From: Strongyloides papillosus
Taxonomy: Eukaryota; Nematoda; Chromadorea; Rhabditida; Strongyloididae
Direction: 5' to 3'
Assembly (NCBI GenBank): GCA_005656395.1
Contig: SRSI01000009.1
Coordinates: 1,984,001 to 2,048,000 of the forward strand
DNA: 64,000 bases
In this document: piece by piece, positions 36,599-50,245 of the stretch
Layout of the letters: every line of letters begins with the position of its first letter
How positions within the stretch are numbered: the stretch's first letter is position 1
Notes under the pieces: model-generated
What the model was told of the DNA's origin: nothing
Seen by the model: the letters and a program-made list of their open reading frames with translations, nothing else
The model's database searches: none
Translations under genes and position numbers: made by a program

Positions 36599-37186
36599 AG
36601 CTCAGTTTTTAGGAAATATGTAATTTTAGGGCAGAAAAATTGTCATTTACAAATGTAGATCATCTCTCCAATTAATTCATGCAATCGTACTAAGAAATAA
36701 GCATTAAAAGAAATTCACCGACAAAGCCGCTAATATTTATACGTTGTTCTTTTACAATCAGAAACATACTGTATTCGGTAAATAAATTGTAGAGATTCAT
36801 TCTATAAAGATGCAAATAGATAGAAAATCTGAAAACTAAATGTCAGTTGTCGTGGAGAATCTACAGAAGTCCACAGAAGACTTTGAAAAAGGATAATTGA
36901 TGATTAACTACTAAAGATTCACCCAATAAACTAATCTGTAAACTTTAGTTAAAAAAACTAAAATTATTATAAACCACTTATCTATCCACGAACCTTTTAG
37001 TTAAGCGATTAATGGAGTCTGGTTAGCCAAGAAAGAATATTGCAATGCAATTTCTCGTAAAACTTAAACTTATCAGGCTATAAAACAACAGAAGTGGTAG
37101 TTAAGTAAACAATTTATTATGAAAGTCTCGAAACCAATATGAAATAAAATTAGAAAGAGATCCAAAACATTAATAATATTAATCTT
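36599..37186. other. Spacer between the NOL7-like gene and HSP90
   Basis: 588 bp containing the upstream flank of the NOL7-like gene and the 3' flank of HSP90. Less AT-rich than other spacers, but no RNA gene or motif could be identified. Confidence 0.5.
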
Positions 37187-39274
37187 TTAGTCAACTTCTT
37201 CCATACGAGCTGAGTCTCCAGCATCTTCTTGGACTTCAACAACAGGAGCGGCTGTTACAGTCTCTGGTTCATCAGCATCCAAATCCAATCCTAACTTGAT
37301 CATGCGGTAAATTCTGTTAGCATGAGCTGATGGGTCGGAGAGGGTGAATCCACTGTTGATTAAAGAGATCTCGAAGAGAAGAACGATGAGATCCTTGGCT
37401 GTCTTGTCATCTGCATCACTGTCAATACGGTCCTTCAATGTCTTAATGATTGAGTTATCTGGATTAATCTCAAGGATTTTCTTGGATTCCATGTATCCCA
37501 TTGTTGAGGAGTCACGTAATGCTTGAGCTTTCATTATACGTGTCATGTTACTTGACCAACTTGATTCGGTAGTGACGATACAGCATGGAGATTCCTCGAG
37601 TCTGTTAGATATGACAACCTTCTGGACTTTCTTGTCGAGAATGTCAGCCATGGTCTTACATAATTTCTCGTACTCAACTTTAGCTTCCTCGAACTTCTTC
37701 TTTTCCTCCTCATCTTCTGGGAGTTCAAGTCCTTCACGTGTGATAGAAACCAATTTCTTTCCATCGTATTCCTTGAGTTGAGCAATGCAGTATTCATCAA
37801 TTGGGTCACACATGTAAATGACTTCATATCCCTTACGAACCAAGCGTTCAACAAATGAAGATTTTGCTACAATCTCATTTGATTCACCAGTAATGTAGTA
37901 AATGGAACTTTGTCCCTCCTTCATGCGTTCAACGTATTGTTTCAAAGAGATTTGTTCTTCTCCGGAAGCTGAAGTTTGGTAACGAAGGAATTCAGCGAGT
38001 TTCTTTCTGTTTGTTGAGTCCTCGTGGACTCCAAGCTTGATGTTCTTGGCAAATTGTTCATAGAATTTTTTGAAGTTGTCAGCATCCTCAGCAATCTCCT
38101 CGAAGAGTTCCAAAGATTTCTTGATAAGATTCTTACGGATAACTTTAAGGATGTTAGAATGTTGAAGCATTTCACGGGAAACGTTCAATGGAAGATCTTC
38201 TGAATCAACAACTCCCTTGATGAAGTTCAAGTACTCTGGCATCAATTGTTCACAGTTATCCATGATGAAGACACGGCGGACATAAAGCTTTATACCATTT
38301 TTGCTCTTCTTATTCTCGAACAAGTCAAATGCAGCACGTTGTGGAACGAAGAGAAGAGCACGGAATTCAAGTTGTCCTTCAACGGAGAAGTGTTTGACAG
38401 CAAGATGGTCTTCCCAGTCGTTTGAAAGGGACTTGTAGAAGTCGGCATACTCCTCATTGGTGACGTCATCTGGGTTACGTGTCCAAATTGGCTTAGTTTT
38501 GTTTAATTCCTCTTCTTCATTGTACTTCTCAGTGATCTTCTTCTTTTCCTTTTTCTCATCCTCCTTGACATCTTCAACATCACCCTCCTTCTTGTCATCT
38601 TCTTCATCGTCAGACACCTCCTTTTCACGTTCCTTCTCAACAACTAACTTGATTGGGTATCCAATGAATTGAGAGTGTTTCTTGACGATTTCTTTGATCT
38701 TCTTTTCCTCAAGATACTCAGCTTGGTCTTCCTTGATGTGAAGAATGACTTTTGTACCACGAGTTACTTCAGGGTCGTTACATTCGGTGATTGTGAATGA
38801 ACCTCCAGCAGATGATTCCCACATGTAACATTCGTCATCATTGTGCTTTGAAATCAATGTGATTCTATCGGCAACAAGGAAAGCAGAGTAGAAACCAACA
38901 CCGAATTGACCAATCATAGAGATATCGGCACCAGCTTGGAGAGCCTCCATAAATGCTTTTGTTCCAGATTTGGCAATAGTACCAAGATTGTTGATAAGGT
39001 CAGCTTTAGTCATACCGATACCAGTATCAATAATTGTAAGAGTCTTCTCAGCTACATTTGGTACAATCTTAATGTAGAGCTCTTTCCCAGTCTCAAGCTC
39101 TTTTGGCTCAGTGAGAGCTTGGTAGCGGATTTTATCTAAAGCGTCAGAGGAGTTGGAAATCAATTCACGAAGAAAGACATCGCGATTGCTGTAGAAGGCA
39201 TTGATAATTAAGCTCATCAATTGAGCAATTTCAGCTTGGAATGCAAAAGTTTCTACTGGTCCTGAATCAGCCAT
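37187..39274 (-). CDS. daf-21: Cytosolic HSP90 chaperone
   Basis: Uninterrupted 695-aa frame, close to the length of C. elegans DAF-21. The N-terminal GHKL ATPase domain has [16 protein letters not shown] (catalytic Glu, Asn), DTGIGMTK and [16 protein letters not shown] charged Lys/Glu linker lies at about residues 215-260. The middle domain has NVSREMLQ, and the C-terminal dimerisation domain ends in MEEVD, which docks TPR co-chaperones. Family knowledge: it is an ATP-driven chaperone for kinases and nuclear receptors, and in C. elegans daf-21 mutations affect dauer formation. Codons are much richer in G/C than in neighbouring genes, typical of high expression. Two heat-shock elements lie 205-300 bp upstream. 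A polypyrimidine-AG acceptor seven bases before the ATG suggests SL trans-splicing or a 5' UTR intron. Confidence 0.98.
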   Translation of the reverse strand: MADSGPVETFAFQAEIAQLMSLIINAFYSNRDVFLRELISNSSDALDKIRYQALTEPKELETGKELYIKIVPNVAEKTLTIIDTGIGMTKADLINNLGTIAKSGTKAFMEALQAGADISMIGQFGVGFYSAFLVADRITLISKHNDDECYMWESSAGGSFTITECNDPEVTRGTKVILHIKEDQAEYLEEKKIKEIVKKHSQFIGYPIKLVVEKEREKEVSDDEEDDKKEGDVEDVKEDEKKEKKKITEKYNEEEELNKTKPIWTRNPDDVTNEEYADFYKSLSNDWEDHLAVKHFSVEGQLEFRALLFVPQRAAFDLFENKKSKNGIKLYVRRVFIMDNCEQLMPEYLNFIKGVVDSEDLPLNVSREMLQHSNILKVIRKNLIKKSLELFEEIAEDADNFKKFYEQFAKNIKLGVHEDSTNRKKLAEFLRYQTSASGEEQISLKQYVERMKEGQSSIYYITGESNEIVAKSSFVERLVRKGYEVIYMCDPIDEYCIAQLKEYDGKKLVSITREGLELPEDEEEKKKFEEAKVEYEKLCKTMADILDKKVQKVVISNRLEESPCCIVTTESSWSSNMTRIMKAQALRDSSTMGYMESKKILEINPDNSIIKTLKDRIDSDADDKTAKDLIVLLFEISLINSGFTLSDPSAHANRIYRMIKLGLDLDADEPETVTAAPVVEVQEDAGDSARMEEVD

Positions 39275-39283
39275 AACAAAACT
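39275..39283 (-). other. Splice acceptor just upstream of HSP90 ATG (SL trans-splice or 5' UTR intron)
   Basis: On the minus strand TTTTTTTCTTCTAG precedes TTTTGTT and the ATG, leaving a seven-base leader. Nematode mRNAs commonly receive a spliced leader at such sites. A 5' UTR intron is the alternative. Confidence 0.5.
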
Positions 39284-39478
39284 AGAAGAAAAAAATTAAT
39301 TTGGAGGAAAAGTCAATTTAATACAAAGTTAAAACATAAACGCGCAAAAGACTTATCGGCAAGCATTAAATAATAATTCATATTTTAAACTAAAATATAA
39401 AGACTAGACGTACAAAAACGGAGGTACTCCAATTGCGACTAAGGGTGACACTTTTATATGACGAAAGCTAAATTGAAA

Positions 39479-39496
39479 GAATATTCGAGAAGAATT
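39479..39496 (-). promoter_or_regulatory. Heat-shock element, proximal
   Basis: Alternating units GAA-TTC-GAA-ATT at exact 5-bp phase (GAATATTCGAGAAGAATT), about 205 bp upstream of the HSP90 ATG. It is a near-perfect HSF1 binding site. Confidence 0.75.
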
Positions 39497-39550
39497 ATTG
39501 TACTATGCAAAATTGACACACCTCAGTGACGATTTATCCTGATGTTGATA

Positions 39551-39573
39551 GAACATTCTAGAATATTTAGAAC
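39551..39573 (-). promoter_or_regulatory. Heat-shock element, distal, five units
   Basis: Five 5-bp-phased units (GAA, TTC, GAA, TTT, AAC) with at most one mismatch each, about 280 bp upstream of HSP90. Together with the proximal element this supports HSF1 control. Confidence 0.8.
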
Positions 39574-40500
39574 AAAGCGTTAGTGATATACAGAACAGGC
39601 TGCTTACTAATCCACCAACGATTTACACTTAATTTATCATCTTTGCATAAATCATGATTGGGATGTCTTGGTTGGTCCACTTTCTTTCTCTTAATAAGCG
39701 CTTCGTTATGAGACACTCATTGTTGGTGAAAAAAATTTTAATAAGTAATTTTAACCGTTATATGAGCAGAATTTGCATGGATTTGAGGTTGTTAATTTTT
39801 GTAGGTGGTGAATTTTATTTCTTATTTGTATAATTTAATACGTAATGTAGGGTGTATCATTCATAACCAGTGGGGCATTGCTGGTATGGTATATGTTTCA
39901 AAGGAGTTGAGTGCCGTTGTTTCTTTTATGTAAAAGGAATTAATATTAAAGATAGTTATGGTGTGTTTTTGTGTAACTTTATCTTTTAACTGTACGGAAG
40001 TGTTATGGAACTAGTGGTTTTGGACATTATTTTTACCACGATTTAGATTTTTCCTTGACATTGATATTTTGAATTGTTCTCACAGTGATTAATTTATTTA
40101 AGTTAGAGTGTCTTATTAAAAAATTTTATATATTCTCGAAAAAAAATCAATAGATAGCAAATTTTATATTAAATAAGTACACAAAATTGTGAGGGGAAGT
40201 AAAAAAATATATTTAAAGCATGAATCTATTAGAAATATTATTATATAAAATATTTTCATTTTTCAAGTAGCAATACAAATAGAATATAATATACCCTAAA
40301 TTCGGTGGAGGGAGTTACTTTCAGGAGCATGTAAATTACGATTAACATTAATCTCGTGTGTTTTTTTTGACGGCAAAACATTTTGTTTCTCATCCCATTT
40401 CCCGTAACCTTTACCTGTTTTATATTGAATGTACTTTTGTAATAATTCACACCGCTATATGTATATCAAATTTGAATAATTTTACTTGTAAAGATTTAAA
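39574..40500. other. Spacer between HSP90 promoter and Staufen 3' end
   Basis: No coding or RNA gene seen. It should contain the Staufen 3' UTR at its right end. Confidence 0.5.
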
Positions 40501-42529
40501 TTACTCCGTAAGTTGTTCAGAAACAAATTCATCATTACACATGTCTACAGAAAGTTGATCCTCATTGTTGTAATCAGATGACTTTCTATGAATATCCTTT
40601 AATAATTCAAGAATATTTTGAGCAGCATTATCAATGGCTTCGGTATCACTATGTCCCGATCCATTACAAACAACTGTGTTTTCAAGGTTTAAATTAATTA
40701 AAACAAAATAAAACCATACTTTTTTGTCCTCATCATAGCGTTCAGGAAATTTAGTAACATTAATTTTAAATCTGTATAATTTAGATAAGCACTCTAAATA
40801 TTCAAAAGGTCGTTCTTTTCTTTCCTCTTTTGACAGAGTTAAATATTCTTTAGTAAGATTGGCAAGTTTATAACAATCATCATAATTTAACATTCGACAT
40901 CGATTTTTGCCAACTTTTTTATACTTTCTAGACGAATCTTCTTTCAATGGAACAATTTCTATTCTTGGATAATCCTCTTCGTCTGGTGGTCCACATCCAT
41001 ATATCGTTGGATTGAAGGATACGGATTTTTTCTTTTTTTCTCCTTCAACAACATTTCCATTTTTCTCTTCTTTTTTGTTCTCAGAGTTCATTTTCGTAAT
41101 ATCAAAGGAATCAATTTGACACTCAAATTTGTCTTCACTTTTATTTTTCAATAAACTTTTCCCAGGTTGTTTCATTGGTTTTGAGTATCCAATAACTTCT
41201 AGAAGTGCTTCTGCGGCGGCTCTCTTTGATAATTTCTTTGTTGGCCCACATCCTTCACAACGAAAATTTTTCCAAGTAACCTCGCATATAAATTCATGCC
41301 TTCTAAATACACTTCGTTCATCAATAAAAGTAAATATGGGATCTGGTTCTTTTGCCATTTGAACAACTTGGACTAACCTACTTATTGGATTAATGTGATG
41401 TCCATACTCAGGATCCATTTTTCTATCTTTAACTAGAAGTCTTCGTTTGTTTTGTTCTTTATAGGGACTAGGTAGAAATTTTTTACTAATACTTACAAAA
41501 TATGTAGCAATAAACAATGGTTTTTCCATATATGATTCTAATTGTTTTACCATTTTATCACAAGCTTCTGTTTTTGCAGCTTTCTTACTATTACCTTGAC
41601 CTTTAGATATAAAGTTGTCTTCATTTGATGATACGTGACATTCATATGTATAAATCCTATTATGAGGTTCACCTGATTCACAAACAAGATTAAATTCAAC
41701 ATTCATTTTCATTTTAACAGCGTACTCATGAATTATAGATATAACATTTTTTTTCATAATACAGTTATCGTCACTTTCAAAATTACCTACTAACTTTTGT
41801 TCTAGTTCTTTACTTTTTTCAATAAGAAGTGGAGAAAGATATGTTAATACAAAACAACTGGCATTATTTTTAGCTTCTTTTAGTGTACATCCTGTTCCGT
41901 GAAAAGTTAATGTACTTCCTGTTTTAATTTCAACATGATATTTTTTTAGTGACGAATCATATGTTAAACAGGGATACATTCTAGAATTAGTTTTATTTGT
42001 GATAACCAATGAAAAAGGCATTAAATTTTGAGATATACCTATTGAAGAATCATTATAATATACATCTGATAATAGTTGCTTTTGCAAACACTTCGCAACT
42101 GATGATAACAATTTAAAATAATCCGTTGGATCTTTTTGAGTTGGTTTTGTAACAGGACGTGGAAGTAATGTCTTATCTAAAGCAGTTTTTGCTGCAGATT
42201 GTTGAGCTTTTTTGATCGAAGCACCATAACCAATGTATGTTTCATTGTTACTAAAGGACAACTGAACAGAAAACTGTTTTTTATGGGCTGGTCCAGATTC
42301 ATCTAGTAAAATATATTCATAACGAATCTAAAAAGTCATATATTATAAATATACCACATAAGAAACATACATTATTAAATCGAGCAATTTCTGAAACAAC
42401 ACACATATAACTTCTCTCGTTTTTATCATTATTAATTGCATAATTATATTGGCACTTTGGATTTTTAACTTTAGTTGAAACAATGTGTTTACCACACCAT
42501 TTCTCTGGATGAACAAAATGTTCATTCAT
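40501..42529 (-). CDS. stau-1: Staufen double-stranded RNA-binding protein
   Basis: Two exons, 42371-42529 and 40501-42327, phase 0 across a 43-nt intron, 661 aa. Four dsRBD-type segments are visible. The first spans the junction (MCVVSEIARFNN, then RYEYILLDESGPAHKKQFSV and GASIKKAQQSAAKTAL) and matches Staufen dsRBD2. A second lies near 243-310 (ESGEPHNRIYTYEC; GQGNSKKAAKTEA). A third lies near 365-435 (INPISRLVQVVQMAKEPDP; GPTKKLSKRAAAEALLEVIG), the diagnostic Staufen dsRBD4. A C-terminal dsRBD5-like segment falls at about 565-640. Residues about 130-225 look like a decayed domain. Family knowledge: Staufen binds structured mRNAs and acts in localisation, translation and decay, and in C. 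elegans it interacts with small-RNA pathways. The start is the first ATG; the preceding codons are open only with a non-ATG start, so an upstream exon is possible. Confidence 0.92.
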
Positions 42530-43425
42530 TATTGATATATGTATTTTAGAATAAGGCAAATATATTTAAAATTAATAAAGTGAATATTATAATATTTTAA
42601 TAAATAAACGTGTAGTTGATGTTACTTCGACATTTGTCCCTAAAACTAAACTTTGAAATAGAAATATATAAAATTTTAAAACAATATATATATAAAATTG
42701 ATATTTATGTACAAAAATGTTCTATGTTTATATACATTTCATACTTTGTAATAATAAAAAAATATAAAACTCAATTAAAAGTCAAGTTTATCTACAACAC
42801 AAAAGTGTAATACTTCTATTTTACTAGTAAATTCGATAGGAAGAGTAGACAAACATCGTGTCAAGATTGACAATTTGAAACATTGCCAGCAATAAAGTTT
42901 TATATAAAATGAATTATGGATGATTATATAATAATTTTAATTTAATATGGTGTGCTTTTTTTTATCATAGATGAAATTGAAGTAAATTTTGTTTAGATTG
43001 AAATTTTATTATAAGATGCATTAAATTGTTGTAAAAAAATGATAGTTTTTTTCGAAATCAATGACCTTATTTACCTCACAAATATTACTGCATTCAATGA
43101 AACGACTTCGGTTTTATGGATACCTATTGAAAATAATAAGTACGGCAATTAGTATTGAAGTAAAATGATTACCCTTTATGTAAAATAAGTATTGTCTGAT
43201 GTAAGATGTAAACAATACGGATTAAAAAACTTTCGATTGTTTATTATTTAAATGAGAATGAGTCAGTAAATACAAATGAATAGAATATAAATTTTTATTG
43301 TTAATTACATTCTTAGTAGGAATTAATCTACTTTTTAAAAGACGTTCAAAGGAATGAAAACTTTTAAATTATTTCATTCCCTTTTAAGTTAAATAATTTT
43401 TGCAAATATTTTGGTTGTACTTGTA
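42530..43425. other. Divergent promoter region, Staufen / ground-like gene
   Basis: About 0.9 kb between divergent starts. No RNA gene or named element identified. Confidence 0.5.
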
Positions 43426-44230
43426 ATGTTGTATTATATTATACTTTTCTTTCCATTAACTTCATATGCGTTCTTTTTCCAAAATTCACCTTGTTCGTGT
43501 GTACAACAGAATTGTCCAATATCTCCTCCATGTCCAGAATCAACAGTACAAAATTCAGTTATCACTCCACCATCCGGTAATTTATACCAATTACAATATA
43601 ATACTTCTCCGTGTTTTGAAACAAATACTGATAATAATTATGGAAGTAATTTACCAGTATATCAGGAACCTTTATTAATAACTTCATCATATTCTCCAAT
43701 AAATACTTATGAATACAAAGAAATACCTCAATCTCAACCGATATATGTTTCACCGGGTCAATTGAATGGAAATGACATTGATTCATGTAATTTTTTATAT
43801 TTATTTTTGTTTATTTTTTTTAGATCAAAGTCAAAAAGGTTATAATATTCAAGACATGACTGCCACTGTTGACAACAATTATGATAACATTTTACAACAA
43901 GAACAACGAGATTCATTAAGTAAAGGCAAAGTTTTCACTGAGAAAACTTCAATGGATACAGTAAATAAAAAGAAAAAAGCAATTCATAAGCAGAAGACAC
44001 AGTTTAAATCGTTATGTAATAATTCAAAACTAGCAAGAATAATGGCAGAATCAATTGTATCTGATATTTCAATTTCAAAATTGTTAATTTCAGATGCTAT
44101 TGCAATTGCGTATAAAAATACTAAAGCTAACGTAATTTGTGCATCTGGAGATTTTAGCTACAGTATTTTAGTTCAAAAAGAATATTGTGAAGCTACGAAA
44201 GGTAATGTAACTTGTTTTGCTTACTTATAA
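43426..44230 (+). CDS. Ground-like domain secreted protein (grl/hedgehog-related)
   Basis: Two exons, 43426-43786 and 43824-44230 (a 37-nt intron interrupting a codon), 255 aa. Residues 1-15 (MLYYIILFFPLTSYA) form a signal peptide, followed by a Cys/Pro-rich stretch (CSCVQQNCPISPPCPES). The C-terminal about 75 residues are a ground-like domain: SLCNNSKLARIMAESI, NVICASGDFSYSI and EYCEATKGNVTCFAYL, with the conserved cysteines. Family knowledge: nematode ground-like proteins are secreted hedgehog-related proteins expressed in epidermis and glia, often linked to cuticle and moulting. A linker of low-complexity Tyr/Pro/Asn residues joins the two parts. The start is the first ATG; an upstream TTG-initiated extension is ignored. 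Confidence 0.9.
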
Positions 44231-47200
44231 GAAAGAAATTAGATTATCATCACTTATATTGTTTACCAACGATTTTAAATAAATTATTAAAATAATTGTA
44301 TATGTTTGTGATTTTATACGAAATAAATAATATATATGTAAATTTTTTTGATTATTGTGGATTATTAAAATTATGTAAATTATTCTTAACATCAAAAATG
44401 ATAGCCTTAGTTCATTAATAAATTAGATAAACTGAATTAATAATTCAATATTTATCTATTTAAATGGACTACATAGTCAACATATTGAAGTTCAAAATAA
44501 TGCTGTGTGAATTATCAATGAAGTTGTACAAGAAATTATTTATATTATCAAATCATGTAGATATGAACTAACAATAAAACTAAATTTCATTAGAAGAAAA
44601 ATCATTTGCTAGGTGCGAAAATAAATTTATGAACAGCTTGAATGTAGATAAAATGTGATAAAAAGTTATTAGCACATTAACAAGCGCTCGCCAAAAATGG
44701 TCCGCTGTCAAAAAAATTAAAAAAGCCAAAAAAAACTCTATAAAACCACTTAAAATCATTATAAACTAATATGCACTCATATTATTTTTTTCCTCAAAAA
44801 TGGTCATAGTCATTTGTGTGTTAAAAGAAAAAAATAATTCTGGATATAAAAAAAGAACTTCAGGAATATCATTCAGTGAAGTGCTAATTTTTTTTTATTT
44901 ATTGTAATCTTTCTGTAATTCAAAATAGTATAATGGAATCATAAATTATGATGGATTTATTTATAGAATTTATGAACATAACATTCTTTGAGTACATATT
45001 CATTTGATGGCATGATTCAAAAATAACTTCTAAGATGAGTTTTTTTACTTATATTTCCGTCATGCAATTTTTACTAAATTGATTTATTTTATCTTTAAAT
45101 ATTTTTTTGACAGAATAAAGATTATATTTAAAGATAATTATATAAATATAGAGATATAAAATATTATATTTTATAATATCTATATTAAAATGCAAACACG
45201 ATCTATATTGTGATTGCTACTATTACGCTAAGAGAATTGTCGATTCATTGATTTATTATCACGAAATAGTATCCATAAAAGCAAAAGTTAAGAATTTTAT
45301 CCTGCATTTGAAATATTATATTTTTATATACACAATTAGAAGATACAATCATAATATTTAAGTTTGTTAATTAATTTTTATCTAACAAGAAAAGTAAACA
45401 GAAGTTGAGAATGTGATGTAGCATTAATAATTCTAAATTAAATTTCACTTTTAGGATGTTATTATAAATAAATTTAACTATATTTTCTCCATGTTTTACA
45501 AAAGAAATTAAAATATATTTAATTTCTAAAAACATTCTGCAAAAAATGCTGAAAATCTTCTAGAATATAACTCAATTTTATTGTTTCCTCATTTCAAATA
45601 CCAGCTCCTTATCATAATTAAACAAACATTTACAATGATATTTCAAAGTGTATTATTGAGTATTTTTTATAATAGGTTCTATAATTAAGACATATCTTCA
45701 ATATTTCACAACTCATCATAATATATATATAAATATCCACATAATTTGAAAAATAAATAATAACAAATTCTTTTCCTCTTACAAAAAATAAAAAAAAGCA
45801 TTTAGAGGTTTTAAAAAAACCTTTTAGTTAAATGGTAATTGTAAAAATAATGTGAATATTTAAAAATATTAAGATATTTTACCTACAGAACATTGATTCT
45901 TAGATATTTTTATATGTTCTTCAAAGTGTACTTTATATTATTTCACATCTTGTAAGCAAAAATTAATATTTATTATTCATATCATTGCTATTTTAAAGTA
46001 CATTTAGCTAAAAATTATCTTAATTTTTCGTATAGATTTAGTAATTCAATGTTGCCTTTTTTAAAGATATGCATGCTGATATAGTTAATTAATGAAAAGT
46101 GTATTTTTTACTACTGATACGGATTTTATATTTTTTAAATTTCTGCTTGTTATATTTATTACAGTAACATTTAACATAATGGCAAATGTTATGATAAATT
46201 TTTTTATTACTATGTTGTTGAACAATGATACAATATTAAACTATTTTTTATAGACTTAACAGTAGGTGTTGATGATACATTATAATATCATATTTAAAAA
46301 TTATCTTTTTTTTATCTGGCTATATAATTGTAAATTTTAATTAAAAACAGTGTAGAATATTATTTTTGCTTTGTAAATCTATTTAAAATGAAGTTTTCAT
46401 ATCATGCATTTTATAAAATGTATGAAAATTGCATCATTTTTGATAATAATATGCTCATCGTGTTATTATAAAGAAATAGTTTGGTAAATATTTTGAATAA
46501 TATATTTAAAGCATATAAAATTACTTTTTTTTCTACTTATAAAGTTATCCTGTGTTAGTAAAGTTTTATATAAATGTTGCATTATATTATTAGTATTTAT
46601 TATTATTTTAAAAATTAAATAAAAATCTAGGAAATAATATATTTCTTTATTTCCACTCCTTAATCAAAACAGTGTCATACTTACTATCAGATATTTTAGG
46701 ATAATAATAATATATATATCCCACATCTGTTTTTTTCCTTTCCTTAATTTGTCATCTTAAACCCATTATTTTTATTTATCAAAATTCGATTCTACTAATT
46801 ATAAAAAGTTTTTCCAAGAGCAATATAATAGACTTAATTTGCATTTCCAACATATATGGGGTCGTATTTTTGTGGCATATTAATAAAGTTAAAACATTTT
46901 AGATACATTTATAGGCAAATTTTTATGTTTTTTGAATCTTATTTGTTATAAAATATTTTTACAAAATATATATTTATTTTTTAAATTTATGTTATATATT
47001 AGCTTTTACAAGGAATTATATTATTTTATAAGAGTATATTGTATCCACAGTCTGTAATATTAATATTAAAATTTAGAAAAAAAATTTCTATAATTTCTTT
47101 AACGTTTGTACTTTTTCTTTATATACCAGGTGTTAAAGCAGTTAGAAATTAATATGATCTCTAATTTTAAATGCTTAAAATAATGTTTTTTTAATTATTC

Positions 47201-48895
47201 ACTATTTAGAAAAAATATTTCGAAAACATTTCGATAAAATTTACTTGTATCCGTTAAAAATCTAAATTAGTTGACATTTTCTGATTCCAATATATTAATA
47301 TAATCATTCATATACAGTCTATAAAGGTTTAATAAATATATTTTTTTTTATTTTAACAAATATATGTTGTCTGATAAAATTAATTGCATAAATGTGTCAA
47401 AATTCCTCTCTAATTTGAAAACAATTTATTCTTTTGCAAAAATTAATATAACGGTAATCTAAGTAAGAATTTAATTGCAACAATAATTATCTTTTTTCTT
47501 ATTGGCAAAAATTTTGTAGTAATAAACCTTGCTTTGTTTAAATAAATGTAAGGTGATCAATAATTTTTTAATTTAATTTTTTTGAGTATTTTTTTAGTTA
47601 ATTTTATTTAATAGGTTTCTAATGAAAAAATAAAAGTGTTTATTTAAAATATATCTTTTTATCAGAAACAATTACATACATTAGTTTAACTACTAAACTT
47701 TATTAAATTGAAGTGCTTTATGAACAAGCTTTTTTTATTTTTATTTGAAATACTATTTTATCAATTATATTTAAGTTTTTTAAAAAAAATATGATTACAA
47801 AAAAGTTTAAATAAACCGCATATGTAAATTATTATAAATTCTCACAGTATAAAGAATTTATTTTTCAGATTTATAATTATTTAATGATATCTATAAATAG
47901 TGTTTTAAAAATATAGGAAAGTAATTTTTAAACATGAATTCTACAATTTTTTACGCTTACCTAAATAATATTTATGTTTGTAATTGTAATATAAAAAAGT
48001 TTCCATACGTATTATTACTCAAAACAACCTTTAATTCAATTTTGTTACTTTAATTAAATTGTTTGCTTAAGATGATTAAATATATAAGTTAAACAATATG
48101 GGACATTTATTTTATATAAAAAAATAAGACCGTTCATATTCTGTCATTAATTTTAAAAAAAAAATTTTAAATACTCGAGAGATTTACAATTTTTTACACG
48201 TAAAATATATTATATTAGTAGAAATAGTTAATTTTATCTTTTATGTATTTTTCAAGCTTATATTTAAAAGTTAATGATTGTTTTTTATAAGTAGAAAAGT
48301 CATCTCTTTATTAACATATCATCAAAATATTTGTTTTAACAGATGAGCATTTATTTAAATATTAGGAGAAAAAATATAAAAATTAATAAATTTATTTAAA
48401 AAAATGCCTTTGAGCATAAAAATCATATTTTCTTTATTTATAAATATTAAACCTACTATAGTTTTTATAGAAAATTACTTCCCTTTTATATTTATGTTTT
48501 AACAAATTATTCATTTTTATTTTGTTTATGAAATACTTTATTGCCATTGTCCACGTTATTAAACTATGACTTTATCAAAAATGGAATGAAATAATCATGA
48601 AATATGTGATTAAAATTCGCATATATAGTTTTATATTTCCTTTTCACTATATAGACATATGAAATAATATTTAAAGTTATTAAAAATTCTTATTGTATGC
48701 ATTCCAAAATTTTACGATAACCTTTTTTATTATGTTACATAAATGTAATACGATGTTACAATTATCTTAAACGGGATTTTATATTTATCGCTAATTTTAA
48801 AATTTTAATTTAAGCAATTTTTAGAAATGTTATGTTTTTAAGCATACTTAATAAATAAATAGACTTACAAACATATCAATAATTGTGATTAGAAA
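44231..48895. other. 4.7-kb AT-rich desert
   Basis: No frame above 60 codons, no RNA gene and no transposon ends recognised. The right end is the 5' flank of the GPCR gene at 48896. Confidence 0.6.
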
Positions 48896-50245
48896 ATGAA
48901 TAAAAATAATACAAATGATGAAATTTTTTCTCTTTTTCAAACTTATCAACGAAGTATGATTAAAAACAACTATATCGAAAACGAAACTTCTATTGTTGGT
49001 TCAACTACTACTATTGAAGGAGGACATATTCAAGATTACCATTTAGTACTTCCTTGTATAATTTTATTTGGTCTAATTGGAAACGTATTGTCATTAGTAA
49101 CAATTTTGCAATCAAGATTAAGAAAAACAAATGCTAGTGCTTATCTAATTGTTTTAACAGCATCAGACTCATTATTTCTTATTACTTTACTTCTTGTACT
49201 GTTTCAAGTAGACTTTTATAGTTTTTTTTCATGCACATTAATTGAATATTTATTATCTACCTCTGCTTCAGTTTCCAGCTGGAGTATAGCTGCATTAACT
49301 ATAGAAAGATTTTCTGCCATTCTTTATCCACTTAGACATGTTACTGTAAGATAAATATATATATTTTTTTATAACATTATATTTTAGTACGGTCATATTG
49401 ACAGATTTAAGATGATTTTTTTTTGGCTTCCAATTCCATTTATATATAATTTAATATATTTTGCCGGTTTAGAAACAAATGAAATCAAAGATGAGAGAAA
49501 GTGTAAAGTTACGGAGGGTATTAGCGGATCTATCTTAACAATAATTGATATTGCTTTAAATTATATATTTCCTTGTGTTACTGTTGTGGCGTTAAATTTT
49601 TTGATAGCATCAAATATTGGTTCGGCATCAAATTATTTTTCTAATCATACAAATACAAAAGAAAAAAATGTATTTATATCAGACAAAGTAAAAAATTCTC
49701 AAAAAAGTACATCAACTAATGTAACAGGAACTTGTTCAAGTAAAGAAACTCCAACAATTTATGTATCGAGAAAAAATATGGGGACAGGAAAAAAATACAC
49801 TGGCACCACAAGAATATTATGGGTAGTGCCTTTTGTTTATATAGTTCTTAATACTCCCTATTATACTTTTCAAATCATAGATCGTATTTCAGAAGGTGCA
49901 GTAACAGACTACTTTATACACTCCAAAAATCCATTCTTTGTAATTTTTAATAATGTATTATTATATTTATATTATTTTAACTTTGCAAGTGATGTATTAG
50001 TCTATGCTTTTAGTTCCAGGATGTTTAGAAAAACAGTCTTGAGTGTAGTATGGAAGAAAATAACATGTCAAAAATTATGTTATAATCATAATTCAAATAG
50101 TCATTTTAATAATTGTGCTCGCTCACCGGGAAGACCGTTAACAGAAATTGATGCCACTGGATTTAATTCCATTAGAAAAGAAAATATATCTAGTTGTGGT
50201 ATTTATTCTGGGAAAAAAAGTTTCCGACTAAAGATTATACATTGA
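48896..50245 (+). CDS. Rhodopsin-family peptide-type GPCR
   Basis: Two exons, 48896-49345 and 49388-50245, phase 0 across a 42-nt intron, 435 aa. The extracellular N-terminus of about 45 residues contains N-glycosylation sites (NNT, NET). TM1 has LFGLIGNVLSLVTIL with the conserved Asn, TM2 has LTASDSLFLITLL with the conserved Asp, and TM3 ends IAALTIERFSAILYPLRHV (ERF in place of DRY). TM7 reads FNFASDVLVYAFSSRMFRK, where NPxxY is replaced by SDVLVYAF. A long third intracellular loop is Ser/Thr/Lys-rich. Family knowledge: this combination fits nematode neuropeptide receptors. The ligand cannot be named. Confidence 0.82.

Noticed and set aside
36174..36623. 149-codon plus-strand Ser-rich ORF
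   Set aside because: Antisense of the acidic NOL7-like gene; composition follows directly from the complementary codons.
37543..39139. Several 70-100 codon ORFs on both strands within HSP90
   Set aside because: Frame shadows of a GC-rich, highly conserved gene; no start context or homology.
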